The notes under the pieces were generated by a model, which did not search any database, had not been told where the DNA came from, and was given only the letters and a program-made list of their open reading frames with translations. The position numbers and the translations under genes were made by a program. Source: Ctenosaura bakeri (taxonomy: Eukaryota > Chordata > Lepidosauria > Squamata > Iguanidae). Taken from it: DNA of 64,000 nt. Location: the NCBI GenBank assembly GCA_948474755.1, contig CAOLHI010000415.1:1-64000 (forward strand), written 5' to 3'. Positions 32,032-42,871 of this stretch are shown here, piece after piece (the stretch's first letter is position 1; each line of letters opens with the position of its first letter).

Positions 32032-33290
32032 TCACATCTGTATCTTGGGAAATAGAATGCCAGATTTCCAGATAGCCATAACCACCAAAATTCACCAACT
32101 GCACAAGACTAGGTGGGAGAGGTACCATAACAAAGGTGCAAAGATTCCAAATAAACCACCTTCTTTTACTTAATCCAGGTAAAACATCTCTATTCCATGA
32201 AATGGCCTAGAATGCTAACGTTTCATATAATCGCCTCCATTAATCTTACTAGTCACACAAGACTAAATGCAACAAGCCACAAAAAAAATCTCACAAGAAC
32301 AAAATTCTTGTCCAGTTTCGGACAAAACATCTGTATTCTGGGAAAGGACCCTGAGCACTGACCTTCCCGATAGCCATGCTCACAGAATTCACCAGTCCTG
32401 CAAAATTAGATGGTAGAGATGCAAGGCACGAAGATTCCAAAGAAACCATCTTCTTTCATCCTTTTCTGCAAGACAATCATATTCCAGGAAATGGCCTGGA
32501 ACTTCCTTGGGGACCATGTCTTTTGATGTGACCAGCTGCATAAGATTACATGGGAAAGGTGCAAAAAGGTGCAAAAATATTCCACAGGGACAACTTTCTC
32601 GTAGCTGTTCCAGGCAAAATATCTGCATTCTGGAAAATGACCCAGAACACCAACTTTCCTATCCACTTCAGCAAACTCACACAACCAAATGGGTGTCATG
32701 CAAGAAGCCACAAAACATCTGCAAGAAGCACCTCCTTGTGTCCATCTGGACACATGGTTTCCTGGAAAGCTGGCAATCTGGGCAATGTTCCTTGTTGCAC
32801 CATTCCCATCTATTCTTTTGCAACTGACAAATTTAGTAAGCTTGGCTATCAGGAATATAGATGTTCTAGGACATTTCCTGAATATAGACATTTTTCCTGG
32901 AATGGGTAATAGAAAGTGGCTGCTGAGCCATTTCTGTGAGTTGTGACATCATTCCCATCTAGTCTTGTGCATCTGCAGAATTTGATGTCCTTGGCTAGCT
33001 AGACGTTAGCATTTCTGACCATTTTCTGGAATACAGATGTTTCATCTAGAATGGGTACAAGTGGGTGGTTTTTATGGCTTCTTGCTTCACTCCCATCTGG
33101 CCCTGAGCAATTGATGAACTGGTGGATTTTGTAAGCATGGCGCCTTGAAAAGTTAGAGTTCTGAACCATTTTCTGGGATACACATGTTTTGGCCAGGATG
33201 GGTAACAAAACGGTAGTTTCTATGGAATTTCTGTGAAATCTCTCCTACCTAGTCTTGTGGGGCTAATGAATTCGGGGACATGGCACTTCT
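32032..33290. repeat. Degenerate ~147-bp tandem satellite with internal inversion
   Basis: Successive monomers start with versions of AAAACATCTGTATTC at about 32032, 32181, 32324, 32472, 32616 and 32750 (steps 134-149 bp). Typical internal words are AAATGGCCTAGAATGCTAAC, TCACAGAATTCACCAG and GCACAAGACTAGGTGGGA. From about 32785 rightwards the same monomer is inverted: AATACAGATGTTTCATCTAG near 33031 and ATACACATGTTTTGGCCAGG near 33178, steps 148-150 bp, with TCCCATCTAGTCTTGTGCA as the reversed internal word. At least nine monomers are visible. Identity between monomers is low, so the array is old. Long frames across it (32406-32909) are repeat translations. Confidence 0.8.
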
Positions 33291-33674
33291 ATTCCCACAT
33301 TGCACAGCAGTACAGCTGAGGCTAGTGCCATCAATGAAAGATAATGTCAAATAAAACTCTTTAACCTGAGTCCCCATTAATACAGTCGTCCTATAATTTC
33401 TTTCTATTTTTTAAAATAAATCTCTCCAGTCGTTTACCTCTGTCCATCCCATTGCTGCTTGCTATGTGTTACACAGTAGTAGGGAATGGGATGGAATTCT
33501 AATAAATATAAATATATAGCTCTTTTTTTGCTTTTGTCTAAGACTCTCACTTAACTCAGTGGGTTAGATGCCTGAGTAAGGCCGTACCATAAACCAAAAA
33601 CAAGGAAATGTGGAATTAGCCTTTCCAAAGAACATCATTTATTTATCATTTGAAACTACCGGTACTTAAAATAG
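33291..33674. other. No recognised feature
   Basis: AT-rich spacer between the satellite and the tetranucleotide array. Confidence 0.4.
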
Positions 33675-33675
33675 A

Positions 33676-33759
<84 letters not shown>

Positions 33760-33773
33760 CCTACCTATCTATC
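33675..33773. repeat. (TCTG)n-(TCTA)n tetranucleotide microsatellite
   Basis: About 7 TCTG units pass into about 15 TCTA units with two CTAC variants near the end, without a break. Confidence 0.97.
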
Positions 33774-33776
33774 AGT

Positions 33777-33865
33777 TGGCCCCTCCCTAAACTGCAAACC
33801 CCAGGATTCCATAGGATGTTGCAAGTGGAATCATAGTGCTATAACAGGCTAGTGCAGAAATGGCC
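33777..33865. mobile_element. Family-A half element (right arm only)
   Basis: Starts at the apex with GGCCCCTCCCTAAACTGCAA immediately after the tetranucleotide array and ends AGTGCAGAAATGGCC. The left arm is missing. Confidence 0.85.
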
Positions 33866-34678
33866 AGAGACAGGGCAGCCCGGAACCCAAGACGGGGCCT
33901 GTGAAGGTGTGGCCCCCCAAGATTTTCAAATCCCCATTCCTTCTTGTAAGGGAGGCTCTTTGCCTCAGCTATTTTTATTTACTGCTTTGAGAGATAAAGC
34001 AAAGGAAGTTTTATTTTGGCAAGCTTTTTCAATCTGTCATTTTTTCTTACTGTATTTTTGGCTCTTCCTGCCTTTTAAACTTTTCGTTTTCGAGCCGCTT
34101 GCCATTGATGTTATTTGATGTCGTCCTTCATCTCGTTTCATTATCATCTGTGTCTTTTTATCCTGCATGCAAACTGCTTTGGATCTTTTCTGGGCAGGCA
34201 GAACGTAACATTTTGGTAATATTCAAAGAAACGACAGTGCTTAGAACTTGCTTAGTTCTTTCAAATATTCAAAGCACTTGGCAGGACCTTGTTGTAGATT
34301 TTTGGACAACCCTGTAAGGTAGGTCAGTGTCAAATTATGTAACAGAAAGCTGAAACAGAGGACGTTAATGGAAGAGAAGCAACGGAGAGCGAGGAATTCT
34401 TGATTCATTGCTAAGCTTCTTGGCCAATATGTTGTGCTAGCTCAATAACATGATGCTTATCAGATCACGTTTAAATGCTTCGATCTCAGACCAGATACCG
34501 CGAGCAACAGTGATACAGACTGAACATCCTCCTCCATTTGATACTCTGCAGATAACCTTTTACAGGCTGCAAGCTTTGCTACGGAGAACATCTCCCACAC
34601 CTTCCTCAGCCATTTTTACTCTCTCTGTCTGAGTCATAGTAAAACTATACATTTCTCAAAGATATTGTTGAAAGTGTC
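33866..34678. other. No recognised feature
   Basis: Unique-looking; no domain in frames at 33852-34317 or 34450-34632. Confidence 0.4.
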
Positions 34679-34742
34679 TAAGGCCATTTCCCCACTACAT
34701 TGTTCTAGTGCTATCGTTCCACTTTCAACATCCTAGGGAATC

Positions 34743-35154
34743 AGGCAGCAGCGCATTCCACTGTCAAACTGCTCCTACCATCAGGAAGTTCTTCCTAATG
34801 TTTACATGGAATCTTTTTTCCTACAGTTTAAATCCATGGCTCCATAGTGACCTAGTCTCTGGAGCAGCAGAAAACAGGTCTCTTCCATCTTCCATATGAC
34901 ATCCCTTCAAATATTTAAACATAGCTAGCATGTCACCTCTTAACCTTCTCCAGGCTAAACATGCCAGGCTCCCTAAGCTGCTTCTCATAGGGCTTCGTGG
35001 TTTCCAGGACATCTACCATTTTGGTTGCCCTCCTCTGGATACTTTGGCCATTTCCACCCTACATTGTTATAGTGCTATTATTCCACTTTCCACCTCCTAT
35101 GGGATCTTGGGGTTTGGAGTTTAGGGAGGGGCCTTTAGGATTCTCAGCCAGAGA
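34743..35154 (-). mobile_element. Captured CR1 fragment plus partial MITE (copy of 3043-3450)
   Basis: From AGGCAGCAGCGCATTCCACT to GGATTCTCAGCCAGAGAG this matches 3043-3450 almost base for base, including the unusual fusion CTCTGGATACTTTGGCCATT between CR1 and MITE. The two copies share the same chimeric breakpoint, so one derives from the other. Small differences (for example CTAGCATG versus CTACCACG) show that the copying is not very recent. Confidence 0.88.
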
Positions 35155-35278
35155 GAAAGTGAAAGAAATAATGAGAAACGGGGAATATTTCTTTCTATTG
35201 TTTGTGTGAAGAATTTAAGGTTATTGATAATGTAAATATTGTAATTTGTTGAGATGTTTGTAATTTGTTGTTAATCTT

Positions 35279-35281
<3 letters not shown>

Positions 35282-35309
<28 letters not shown>
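35282..35309. repeat. (TA)n microsatellite
   Basis: About 14 TA units inside the composite element. Confidence 0.95.
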
Positions 35310-35315
<6 letters not shown>

Positions 35316-35477
35316 ATTCCCAGCCAGAGAGCTCTTTGGCCTCTGCAAACTACAAACCCCAGAATTCCACAGGAGGTTGAAAGTGGAATAATAGCACTAT
35401 AACACTGTAGTACGGAAATGGCCTAAGAAAGGAAGGAAAGAAGGCCATTTAGGCAAACCTCTTGCCATACAACAGCC

Positions 35478-35575
35478 TTTCTCAACCTTCCAGATGTGCT
35501 GAACTACAAGTCTCCACATCCCCCATTAGAGTAGCTATGTTGGGTGGGGATGAGGGGACCAGTAGTCCCATCTTT
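35478..35575. mobile_element. hAT-like fold-back repeat fragment
   Basis: CTCAACCTTCCAGATGTGCT, GAACTACAAGTCTCCACATC and GGTGGGGATGAGGGGACCAG have the word order of the 7735 type. The right terminus is missing. Confidence 0.4.
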
Positions 35576-35889
35576 TGCACTTACTCCTTATGTCAGTCTG
35601 TCTGTTTTGACTTCTCTCTGTCTCTCATTTCCACAGACTCCTCAATACCACATTCAGTTTGTCCATGCTCTCTGAACTTTTATTTAAAAATTCATAAGAA
35701 AACTTGGATGCATTTTTTGTGCCTATTTCTGTTATGCTTACATTTTTGTAGAGAATTCTGCATAATACATTTAATTTAGCAAGACTGCTGCAATGCCTTT
35801 TGAACTCTGTGTTTATTAGCAAACAGAAACTAAGACGCCTGTTTTCATAACACACACATTTTTGAACATTTTTTTCTGGATTGAAGAAT
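35576..35889. other. No gene; possible weak family F words
   Basis: TTTGTGCCTATTTCTG and TTTTTGTAGAGAATTCTGCA near 35720-35770 recall family F but are too diverged to count. The frame 35462-35779 has no recognisable domain. Confidence 0.3.
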
Positions 35890-36110
35890 AATACTAATAC
35901 TAATAATATCTGAATTTTTTTCTCAAAACTGGGACACAAAGTGGGTCACAATTTAAAAGAACAATACAATTAAAAACATACAAAAAGTGACTATTAAAAC
36001 AGAATTAAACTATTCGCAGTATTAAAACAATTGCACTTCAGTAAAAGAATAAAATGCAATTAAAAAGCCCTTAAAAACAACAGTTAAAACAACATAGCAT
36101 TCAACATCAT
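35890..36110 (-). mobile_element. LINE 3'-UTR-like repeat
   Basis: GGACACAAAGTGGGTCACAA followed by repeated AATACAATTAAAAACATAC and ATTAAAACAATTGC words is the decayed pattern of a reptile LINE (L2-like) 3' region. The same pattern is seen at 39925, 52111 and 59585. Confidence 0.45.
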
Positions 36111-36226
36111 TGCAAAATCCAGGCAGGTGCATTTTGAAGGGTGACTGAGTTTCTGTTTGTCTGTTGATTTTAAAAAAGCAAAATTAGGTAGATTCGCCTT
36201 AAGCTCATTGGCAGCTGATGACTGTC

Positions 36227-36365
36227 ATGGCAGTGGGGTGGTGAATCTGCTCCGTGTTCAGTCAGAACATTACAGGAGCTACCAAAGGTGCCAAGCCAAT
36301 TTTGAGGATAGGCTTCAGTACCTTGAACAGCTCCTTTAAACCTGAGCAGATTCACCAGTCCGTAG
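36227..36365. mobile_element. Family C fold-back repeat
   Basis: GGTGGTGAATCTGCTCCGTG at 36237 faces GAGCAGATTCACCAGTCCG ending at about 36362. In between, AGGAGCTACCAAAGGTGCCA pairs with CAGTACCTTGAACAGCTCCT. An additional outer end GAGCAGATTTACCACCCCAC sits at 36593-36612. Relatives lie at 45936 and 60215. Confidence 0.55.
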
Positions 36366-36939
36366 GCATGTGAGCCACCAAGTGCTCCAGCTTGCCAAAG
36401 ACCGGTTCTGGGTTCTTGGTGATCCCCATCTTTTCTGGAATAATTCCAGACATAGGGTTGATTATTTCTATGACTGGCAGCTCTGGATCATCTGCACACT
36501 GAGGATACTTCAACCTGGCCCTGAACTTTGAGTTTTGAACAGGTTTAACAGCTGGGATACTTCAGACCTGGGATAGTTACGACCAAACCTCTGAGCAGAT
36601 TTACCACCCCACTAATGTGGAAACTCTCAGGGATGAAAATGCAACCAGATTTACTTTTGCTCCCCTTCTACTCCCCTCGCTTTCTAAGAGGCAGAACCAA
36701 TGAATTACCCTGAGGCAGATGTGCTATTGAATTAAAATCAGCATGCAGCCTGAAACCTGAGAGACTAAGCTCCCTTGCTTTAGAGACGTAAGATTTCCAG
36801 ATTATTTTTCCTGGAAAAAAAAAAAGAATTCTTGGGAAAAAAATGAAAATGCAATATTAGCACCCTTTACAGACATACAACCACTTTGTAAATTTAGGAA
36901 TTTAAAATGCATTACATCTACATCTACACTGAGAATGAG
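36366..36939. other. No gene recognised
   Basis: Contains family-C-like outer words at 36540-36612 (AACAGGTTTAACAGCTGGGA) and an A11 run near 36815; otherwise unique-looking. Confidence 0.35.
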
Positions 36940-37170
36940 GGTTGTGGAATGGTTTGAGTGTCGGACTAGAACACTAGGAGACCAGCGATTCAGTCCCTGC
37001 TCAGCCATGGAAATCCATGGGGTGACCTTGGGCAGGTCACACTCTCTCAGTCTCAGGGGAAGGCAAGGGCAATCCCTCTCTGAACACATCCTTCCAAGCA
37101 AACCCAATTGATAGGTTTGCCTTAGTGTCACCGTTAAGTCGGAAATGTCTCGAAGACACACAACTGCAAA
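36940..37170 (+). mobile_element. tRNA-derived SINE with BovB-like tail
   Basis: GTGGAATGGTTTGAGTGTCG and AGCGATTCAGTCCC are the A/B-box regions. Then follow GACCTTGGGCAGGTCACACT, CTGAACACATCCTTCC and the tail CCGTTAAGTCGGAAATGTCT ending in ACACACAACTGC. Confidence 0.85.
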
Positions 37171-37220
37171 AATACATGCATTGCTTTGCAATAACATTAC
37201 CGCCTTTGGTACATTACATT

Positions 37221-37295
37221 TTATTCAGAATATAATTACAAATTGAACTTGCTGCACAATTTTTAAAATCCGATTTGTAATTATATTCTGAATAA
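37221..37295. repeat. Perfect 23-bp inverted repeat, 29-bp loop
   Basis: The left arm 37221-37243 begins TTATTCAGAATATAATTAC and the right arm 37273-37295 ends GTAATTATATTCTGAATAA. The arms match without mismatch. It is unrelated to the MITE families. Confidence 0.93.
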
Positions 37296-38273
37296 ACTAT
37301 GCTTTCAATGCATCAATACTATTTTATTTTTGACAAATAGCACTACAAGGACCTGAACGATAAAGGACACCTAACTAGAAGGAATCTCTTTGGTTTTGCT
37401 AGTTTGAGGAGCAGGTAAGCAAAGAAAGAAACACACACACAAACAAACAATAAAAACAGAAAGAACCATGGACATAAGTGAAGCAGAGAAAGTTATTTTG
37501 TCACTACCAATGTCATAGCATCAGACAGACATAATATGCTTTTTCCCATAGAAAGAACTGAGGAAAGGAAACCAAGACCAGGCATTGTAATGATCTGATT
37601 CTGTACATTGTCTTAGATAAACCTCTTCCTCTTACCTAATTTTGGATGGTTTTGGGGCAGTGAATATGTGAACGCCTAATTTTGAACATTTTGTTCCTCG
37701 GTTTAAAAGAAAATAATCCATAAACTACTTTTTCCAGGGAAAAGGGACTTTGGGAAAAATAACAGAAGAAGACAAGTTGTTAGGTATTTTTTCCTGAATT
37801 TTTCCAGATCTTCAGATCTCTTTCCTTCTTCCTCAACAGCACTCCTTCTCGTGGAATGGGTTTCAGACCGAGGAAAGAGAAAGACAGTCCCTCTCTTTCC
37901 CTTCTCATTTCAATTTTAAACAGTAATGAAAAGGGCTCATCAGACGCCAAGTGCCCAAACGAGACCAACACAAAGCGCGCTTCATTTCCCTCCCATCACC
38001 GTGAAGGGCTGATTCTTCTTCGTCTGAAAAACAAACCGGGTGCCACACATGCCCACAAAGTGGAAACTCTCATGGCCTTTCTGTCCTTTTGAGAGGCAAC
38101 ACACATCCCAGCTCCCTATCGCCTCGGTCAGCTTGGTGCCAACAAGCGTCATTGGGCACAAAGTCTCTTTCAACTAACGATGGAGCTCCTGCAGCAAACA
38201 CAGCATATCAAACACATTGAACCTGCTGATCAGAAGAAAGAATAGAAAGGCTTCAAGGGTAAATGTGTGTCTG
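37296..38273. other. No recognised feature
   Basis: Unique-looking with a CA/CAAA-rich stretch at 37428-37450. Frames at 37780-38173 have no recognisable domain. Confidence 0.4.
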
Positions 38274-38340
38274 TGGCCATTTCTGCACTAGCCTGTTATA
38301 GTGCTATTATTGCACTTTCAACACCCTATGGAATCCTCCC
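38274..38340. mobile_element. Family-A half element (left arm only)
   Basis: GGCCATTTCTGCACTAGCCT to CACCCTATGGAATCCTCCCC. The inner arm and the whole right arm are absent, with the break near the hairpin apex. Confidence 0.82.
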
Positions 38341-38427
38341 CAAAAAACTGCTTGGGAGAAAAATCGGTGCTATAGTCTAAACACCAAGAGGAAACCAGGA
38401 TGAGGGAATGCTGACTTACTTTACCCT

Positions 38428-38478
38428 TATCTGTTATCTATTATCTATTATCTATTATCTATTATCTATTTATCTATT
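38428..38478. repeat. (TTATCTA)n heptanucleotide microsatellite
   Basis: About seven units of TTATCTA, the first with a G and the last with an extra T. Confidence 0.92.
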
Positions 38479-38599
38479 GCCTTGCTGCTTGCTAACAGTA
38501 ATTGATGGATTTTAATTGCTGTGTATTTTAAGGGGTTGGTTTAGGTGGGTTGGCGGGTGGGGAGGATTGGGTATGTTTTTAATGTCTTTTAATGTATAA

Positions 38600-38667
38600 T
38601 ATATTTTATGTTGTTCGCCGCCTCGATCCGTGTGGAGAGGCGGGATACTAATAATACTAATAATAAT
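38600..38667 (+). mobile_element. LINE 3'-tail repeat with (AAT)-type end
   Basis: TTGTTCGCCGCCTCGATCCG, GTGGAGAGGCGGGATACTAA and an imperfect AATAATACT tail. The same tail block occurs inverted at 43575 and direct at 57361. Confidence 0.6.
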
Positions 38668-38805
38668 GAGGTTTTTAAGCAGAGGTTGGATGGCCATCTA
38701 TCGGGAGTGCTTTGAGGGTGTTCCTGCATGGCAGGGGGTTGGACTGGATGGCCCCTGGGGTCTCTTCCAACTCTACATTTCTATGATTCTACGATTCTAT
38801 GATTA
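38668..38805 (+). mobile_element. CR1 LINE 3' terminus
   Basis: GAGGTTTTTAAGCAGAGGTT, GGGGTTGGACTGGATGGCCC and TCTCTTCCAACTCTACATTT end with the CR1 octamer-like tail TTCTATGATTCTACGATTCT. It was inserted into the AAT-rich end of the preceding tail; AATAATAAT lies left and ATTATTATT right. This is the only plus-strand CR1 tail in the window. Confidence 0.9.
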
Positions 38806-39924
38806 TTATTAAAGCATGGAGGAGCTGGTACCCTGGACAAGAGAACTCCTGTTAGAAGTTATGATAAAGCTGCAATATTTTGTGGCAGCTCCCAGTTGTT
38901 ACAGAATTATCATCCTTTATGAAGGTTGTACTCCTCTGCCTCTCTAGCTCCAAAAATGGTGCATTTTCCCCATTCGCTGGGTATCCGCCCCTCACTGCTT
39001 TTCCCACAAGACCTGTGGTTGCTCTCAGCTCCTTCCACACTCCCTGGTAGCCCTGGGCAGGGAGTTATTGCTGGCGTGTATTTCTCTGCCCTCTTTCTGT
39101 GTATTCTGTTTAATTGAATTCCCCTGCATATCTCCATAACTGCTCTTCCTCCAAGGCCTCCCTCTCCCTTTCTCCATTCATCCATGCATCATTCAGATGT
39201 TTCTAGCAAGCACCAGCTGCAGACACTAAGAGTTCTCTGGCTTCTTCTGCATTTAGCAAACCACCAAGCAAATGTGGACGACACCAGCTATTGCTCTGGG
39301 CGACTGGAGAGTTTCTTTTGCTCCCTCCCTCCTCTTTGGTAACAAAAACATCCTTTATTCACTTAATTCATTTCAGGCAATTGAAGTGAGCTCAGCCTCT
39401 GCTGCCAGGAAGACGGGCTTTGGAGTCCTTCTTTGCATCATGCTCAAACATTAACAGCTTCCCGGTGATATGGAGAGGTTTCATTTGTATTCGTGACTTT
39501 GTTGGATCATTTTTTGCATATGCTTGGCATGCTGGAAAAAGATAGGAAGGCTGATAATAGCCTAGGGGAGTGAACTTTCCTCCTTAATAGTTTGCTCATG
39601 CAGTTCTTATACCTAGGGGGAAGGAGATGGGTCATATTTGCAAACTTTGGTATTCTTTATTTGCTCCAGTATTGCATAGTCCTTAGGGAGTTCATTTTCC
39701 ATTAGCGTCTACCTGGGACATACTCCCCAGCTCTGGGGCTCCCATCAGGAACTGGGCTGCTGGTCAGAAATAGTTTTCTTTACTGTTTAGGGATCCCATC
39801 CTGCCATGGGTTGTGAGAAGATGCTGGGCCCCATTAGTGAGAGTAACGGAATATCTCTTTGCTATATACTCCCTATTCATTCCACAAGTCATCACTGTTT
39901 TCACATGAGAGACCTTATTCTTAT
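38806..39924. other. No recognised feature
   Basis: Unique-looking. Frames at 38852-39185 overlap on both strands and show no domain. Confidence 0.4.
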
Positions 39925-40120
39925 TATTTATTTATTTATTTTATTTACTTATTGTATTTCTATGCCGCCTTTTCTCCAAAGGTGGGACCCCAGGCGGCTT
40001 CCAAAAGGTTAAAAGAAAACATTAAAAGCATATAAACAATTAAAAGGCATTTACAATTACAAAACTTACAACAGATTTTTAAAAACAGCTAATAAGTAAA
40101 AAGTCTCCAGCTCACCCATG
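39925..40120 (-). mobile_element. LINE 3'-UTR-like repeat
   Basis: A TTATTTATTTATTTTA tract followed by TTTCTATGCCGCCTTTTCTC, GGTGGGACCCCAGGCGGCTT and ATTAAAAGCATATAAACAAT. This is the reverse orientation of the reptile L2-like end, where GGCGGCATAGAAATA precedes an A-rich tail. Confidence 0.6.
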
Positions 40121-40711
40121 AAAGCTCTGCTTAAAAAGAAATTTCTTTGTCTACCTATTCTCTATGAGAATTCTACCACTAGAGGGTTTTTTTTTTAATT
40201 AAATTTAAATTAAATTAAGAAAATTCAGAAGTGGAATCTAATTTGTTTTAGAACAGAATGCACTTTTTTTTTTTAAAAAAAAGTCACAAATCACATTCGT
40301 ACCAAATACACGCAATCCAAAAGGAAAGCGTCGAGTAGGATTTTCCTCTTATTTAAAATAGCAAGATAAAAGGGAAATGAAAAGCCCTGCTCTCTTTATC
40401 TGTTGCTGCTCCTGAGCTATTATACTGCAGTGCTGGATCTCCATGCAAATACAGGGCAGAGTCTATCCCAGCCTTTCCATAAGGAATTGCCTTCTACATG
40501 TGCTGGGTTGCAACCTTCTCCATTCCCAGTGAGTGTAGTCAATATTGACAGTGTCATTCTGAGAATGATGGGTGCTGCAGTCCCATACACCCAGAGGACA
40601 ACAGATTTGGAAGGGTAGTCTATGCAGTACATTAAATATTAAGCAACAAAAATAGCATAGGCACAGTAGGAAGGAGGAGAGATCCACCATCTGATGGAAC
40701 TCCATCCAAGT
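40121..40711. other. No gene; partial hAT-like fold-back near 40545-40615
   Basis: GAATGATGGGTGCTGCAGTC and TACACCCAGAGGACAACAG at 40561-40605 are a half of the fold-back type seen at 7735. The rest is AT-rich. Confidence 0.35.
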
Positions 40712-40900
40712 TGGAATGGATCCTAAGGTCTGTCTAGTCAAACCGTCTGCCAGTACAACCCCATTTCTGACGGATGACTGTCAAAATTCCGTTTAACAAC
40801 CTCTAATGACGGAGAGACCCCCACTTTATGAAGGACACCATTCCACTATCAAAAAAGTTATACTATCAGGCAGTTCCTCCTAATATTTTGTTGGAAGTCA
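40712..40900 (-). mobile_element. CR1 LINE 3' fragment (old)
   Basis: AGTCAAACCGTCTGCCAGTA, AACAACCTCTAATGACGGAG, CCACTATCAAAAAAGTTATA and CAGGCAGTTCCTCCTAATAT keep the CR1 order but are heavily diverged. Confidence 0.6.
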
Positions 40901-41869
40901 CTAGTGATCTGTAAACAACCTGGCATCCACAGTCCACATGGCACGTGCCAACGCAGCTTACCAAATCACTTGCCACAGTCACAGCAAGCTCAGCAAACTG
41001 CATTTTTCTAAAACACTACACACCGAATTCTGCCATGAGAAAAGATGCCTAGACGGCTGCCAGATCGACGAGAGCTACATCTCTGTGAACATTTTGCAAC
41101 AGAAGATGGTTTAGAAAGAAACATAAATCAGAGTATCAAACCTGGAGGTAACCAAAGGGCTTGCACTCAAAACTGATAGTTCCAAGTGGCCTGCAAAGTG
41201 ACTTGTTAAGAAGAATGGATGCAGTGGTAGTACAATGTGTCATCCTTCTTAAAAGCAACTTCCCAAGCTTTGCTCCTAACATTACACATAACTGGATAAA
41301 CATTTCACCAGTCAGTCTCATTTTTTCTCTCATTGTCCTGCTCTTCATTTCCCATATTTACCCTAATACACAGTATTGAGGTCAGGGATGAAAGTTATAT
41401 AGCCATTAAGTTGCATACAGCCCCAAAGACCTTTCTCCAGCTCCCCTGATGCTTTTGTCAACCCCACCTCTGGGGAAAATTTTGGTCTAAAAGTGGCCAA
41501 TCACATCCCCCCGCAGCAAACTGGGAACACAACTAGGCACGGAACACTTATTTCTTCTTTCCCAGGGACACGGCTGTAGGCCCAGAATAGCTTCAAGCAC
41601 AACCCTAAATGGCTGTCTGGCTGCTCATAGTTTTGTTTCATTTTTTAAAGCTGTGGGTGGAGCCCACTGACCCCTCGCAAGGGGAAAAATGGCCCCTGGA
41701 CCATCAACAGTTATCCACCCTTGCCTGAGGCTACACAGCAGGGGCGGGGTTCATGCAACCTGCTGGCTGCACGCAACCCATGAACCCCACTTTTGTGGCC
41801 CTGTAGCACCCCTATTCCTCAAGAGCTACCACCCACATAAAAATTTAAAAAAATGTTGGTGCAATTTTC
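40901..41869. other. No recognised feature
   Basis: Unique-looking; short frames only. Confidence 0.4.
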
Positions 41870-42088
41870 AATAGCAATAGCATGTGTATTTCTATACTGC
41901 TTCTTAGCTGAGTGCTCTATAAGCAGTTTACAATGTATTAGCTAATTGCCCCCCCCCACAAGCCGGTTATGTATATTACCGACCTGCAGAAGGATGGAAG
42001 GCTGAGTCAACCTGGAGCCCAGCAGGATTGAATTCACAACCTTGTGGCTGCAGAACCGGCATTTAACCACTGTGCCACCAGGGCTCCT
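41870..42088 (-). mobile_element. tRNA-derived SINE (GGAGCCCTGGTGGC type)
   Basis: The minus strand starts GAGCCCTGGTGGCACAGTGG (A-box region TGGCACAGTGG) and reaches GGTTGTGAATTCAATCC (B box). Then follow TGACTCAGCCTTCCATCC, GCAATTAGCTAATACATTGT and a TAGAAATACACATGCTATTG end. It is clearly distinct from the other SINE type in the window. A C9 run interrupts it at 41949. Confidence 0.75.
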
Positions 42089-42370
42089 CCTCCTCCAATT
42101 TTCATGCCATTCTTGCCCCCACAACCATGAAGAAAATCCCCCCGAATGTGTGAAAACATGAAAAATACCCCAGTCCAGTTGCACACCATAAAACTTCACT
42201 TCCTGTTGAAATTTTGAGAGGGACTGCCAAAGAAATCAAGGTATTTGGGCTTGATGTGGCAGCTGTGGCTTGTGGGGATATCTGGGAAGGCAAATTGGCT
42301 TCTGGCTTCCACACAGTTGTCCATACTTGCCATGCAGGTACGGTGCTGTGTGTTTTTTCCCCAAGAAATG

Positions 42371-42871
42371 TACTATATAAAAGTCAAAGTTCATCTGTGA
42401 GTTTGTCTGTTTGTCTGCGTCAGGCAGGCAAAGACCTCATGTGATTGGCTGTTTGAGGCAAGATGACCTCATATGATTGGCTGGCTGTGAAGATTCTGTG
42501 GAATCCTGGGATTGGCAGTTTAGAGAGGGGCCTTTAAAATTCTCAGCTAGAAAGCTTTTGGGCCTCAGGTCGATTGCTATAGAGATGAGGCCTAGCAGCA
42601 AGGAGGAGGGCAGGGTATTCCCTCAGAAACCAAACCTCTGTATGTTAGCAACTCTGAATACAGATTAGATTGGGGACTATGGGCAAAAGTTACAGATACT
42701 GGACAAGGCAGTTTGGGAAATCAGAGACACAGAACCTCGAATCTGTGTATTTCAACCGCATCTGATTCCTAAGGTAAGAGAATTCCTAAGTATTCCTAAG
42801 AATTCCTAAGGTATTTCTAACAAGTATTATGAGAAAATAAAATCCCAGACAACGCTAGGTAAATATACTAG
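42371..42871 (+). mobile_element. Helitron, non-autonomous, copy 1
   Basis: The 5' end TACTATATAAAAGTCAAAGT is a degenerate TC-TATATAAAAG start. The 3' end is hairpin-like CCCAGACAACGCTAGG followed by TAAATATACTAG, matching the Helitron rule of a short hairpin then CTRR. The interior has tandem ATTCCTAAG units (about 42763-42820) and a captured family-A MITE core (42494-42568: GTGGAATCCTGGGATTGGCA, TTCTCAGCTAGAAAGC). No Rep/helicase coding is present. Confidence 0.78.

Larger units (their letters stand above)
34682..35423. mobile_element. Composite family-A element carrying CR1 and a second MITE; TAA duplication
   Basis: The outer left end GGCCATTTCCCCACTACATT is at 34682 and the outer right end GTAGTACGGAAATGGCC finishes at 35423. 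Both are bracketed by TAA (34679-34681, 35424-35426). The left half stops at CATCCTAGGGAATC (34742) and the right half resumes with CCCAGCCAGAGAGCTCTTTG (about 35318). Between them lie a CR1 3' fragment, the left part of another family-A MITE, about 150 bp of AT-rich sequence and a TA microsatellite. Structurally the 742-bp unit has everything a non-autonomous transposon needs at its ends. Confidence 0.8.

Noticed and set aside
32406..32909. 161- and 119-codon frames on opposite strands
   Set aside because: Both run across the degenerate satellite monomers and have no codon-level consistency between monomers.
33675..33773. Tetranucleotide array as a CRISPR-like repeat array
   Set aside because: It is an uninterrupted simple repeat without spacers in vertebrate DNA.
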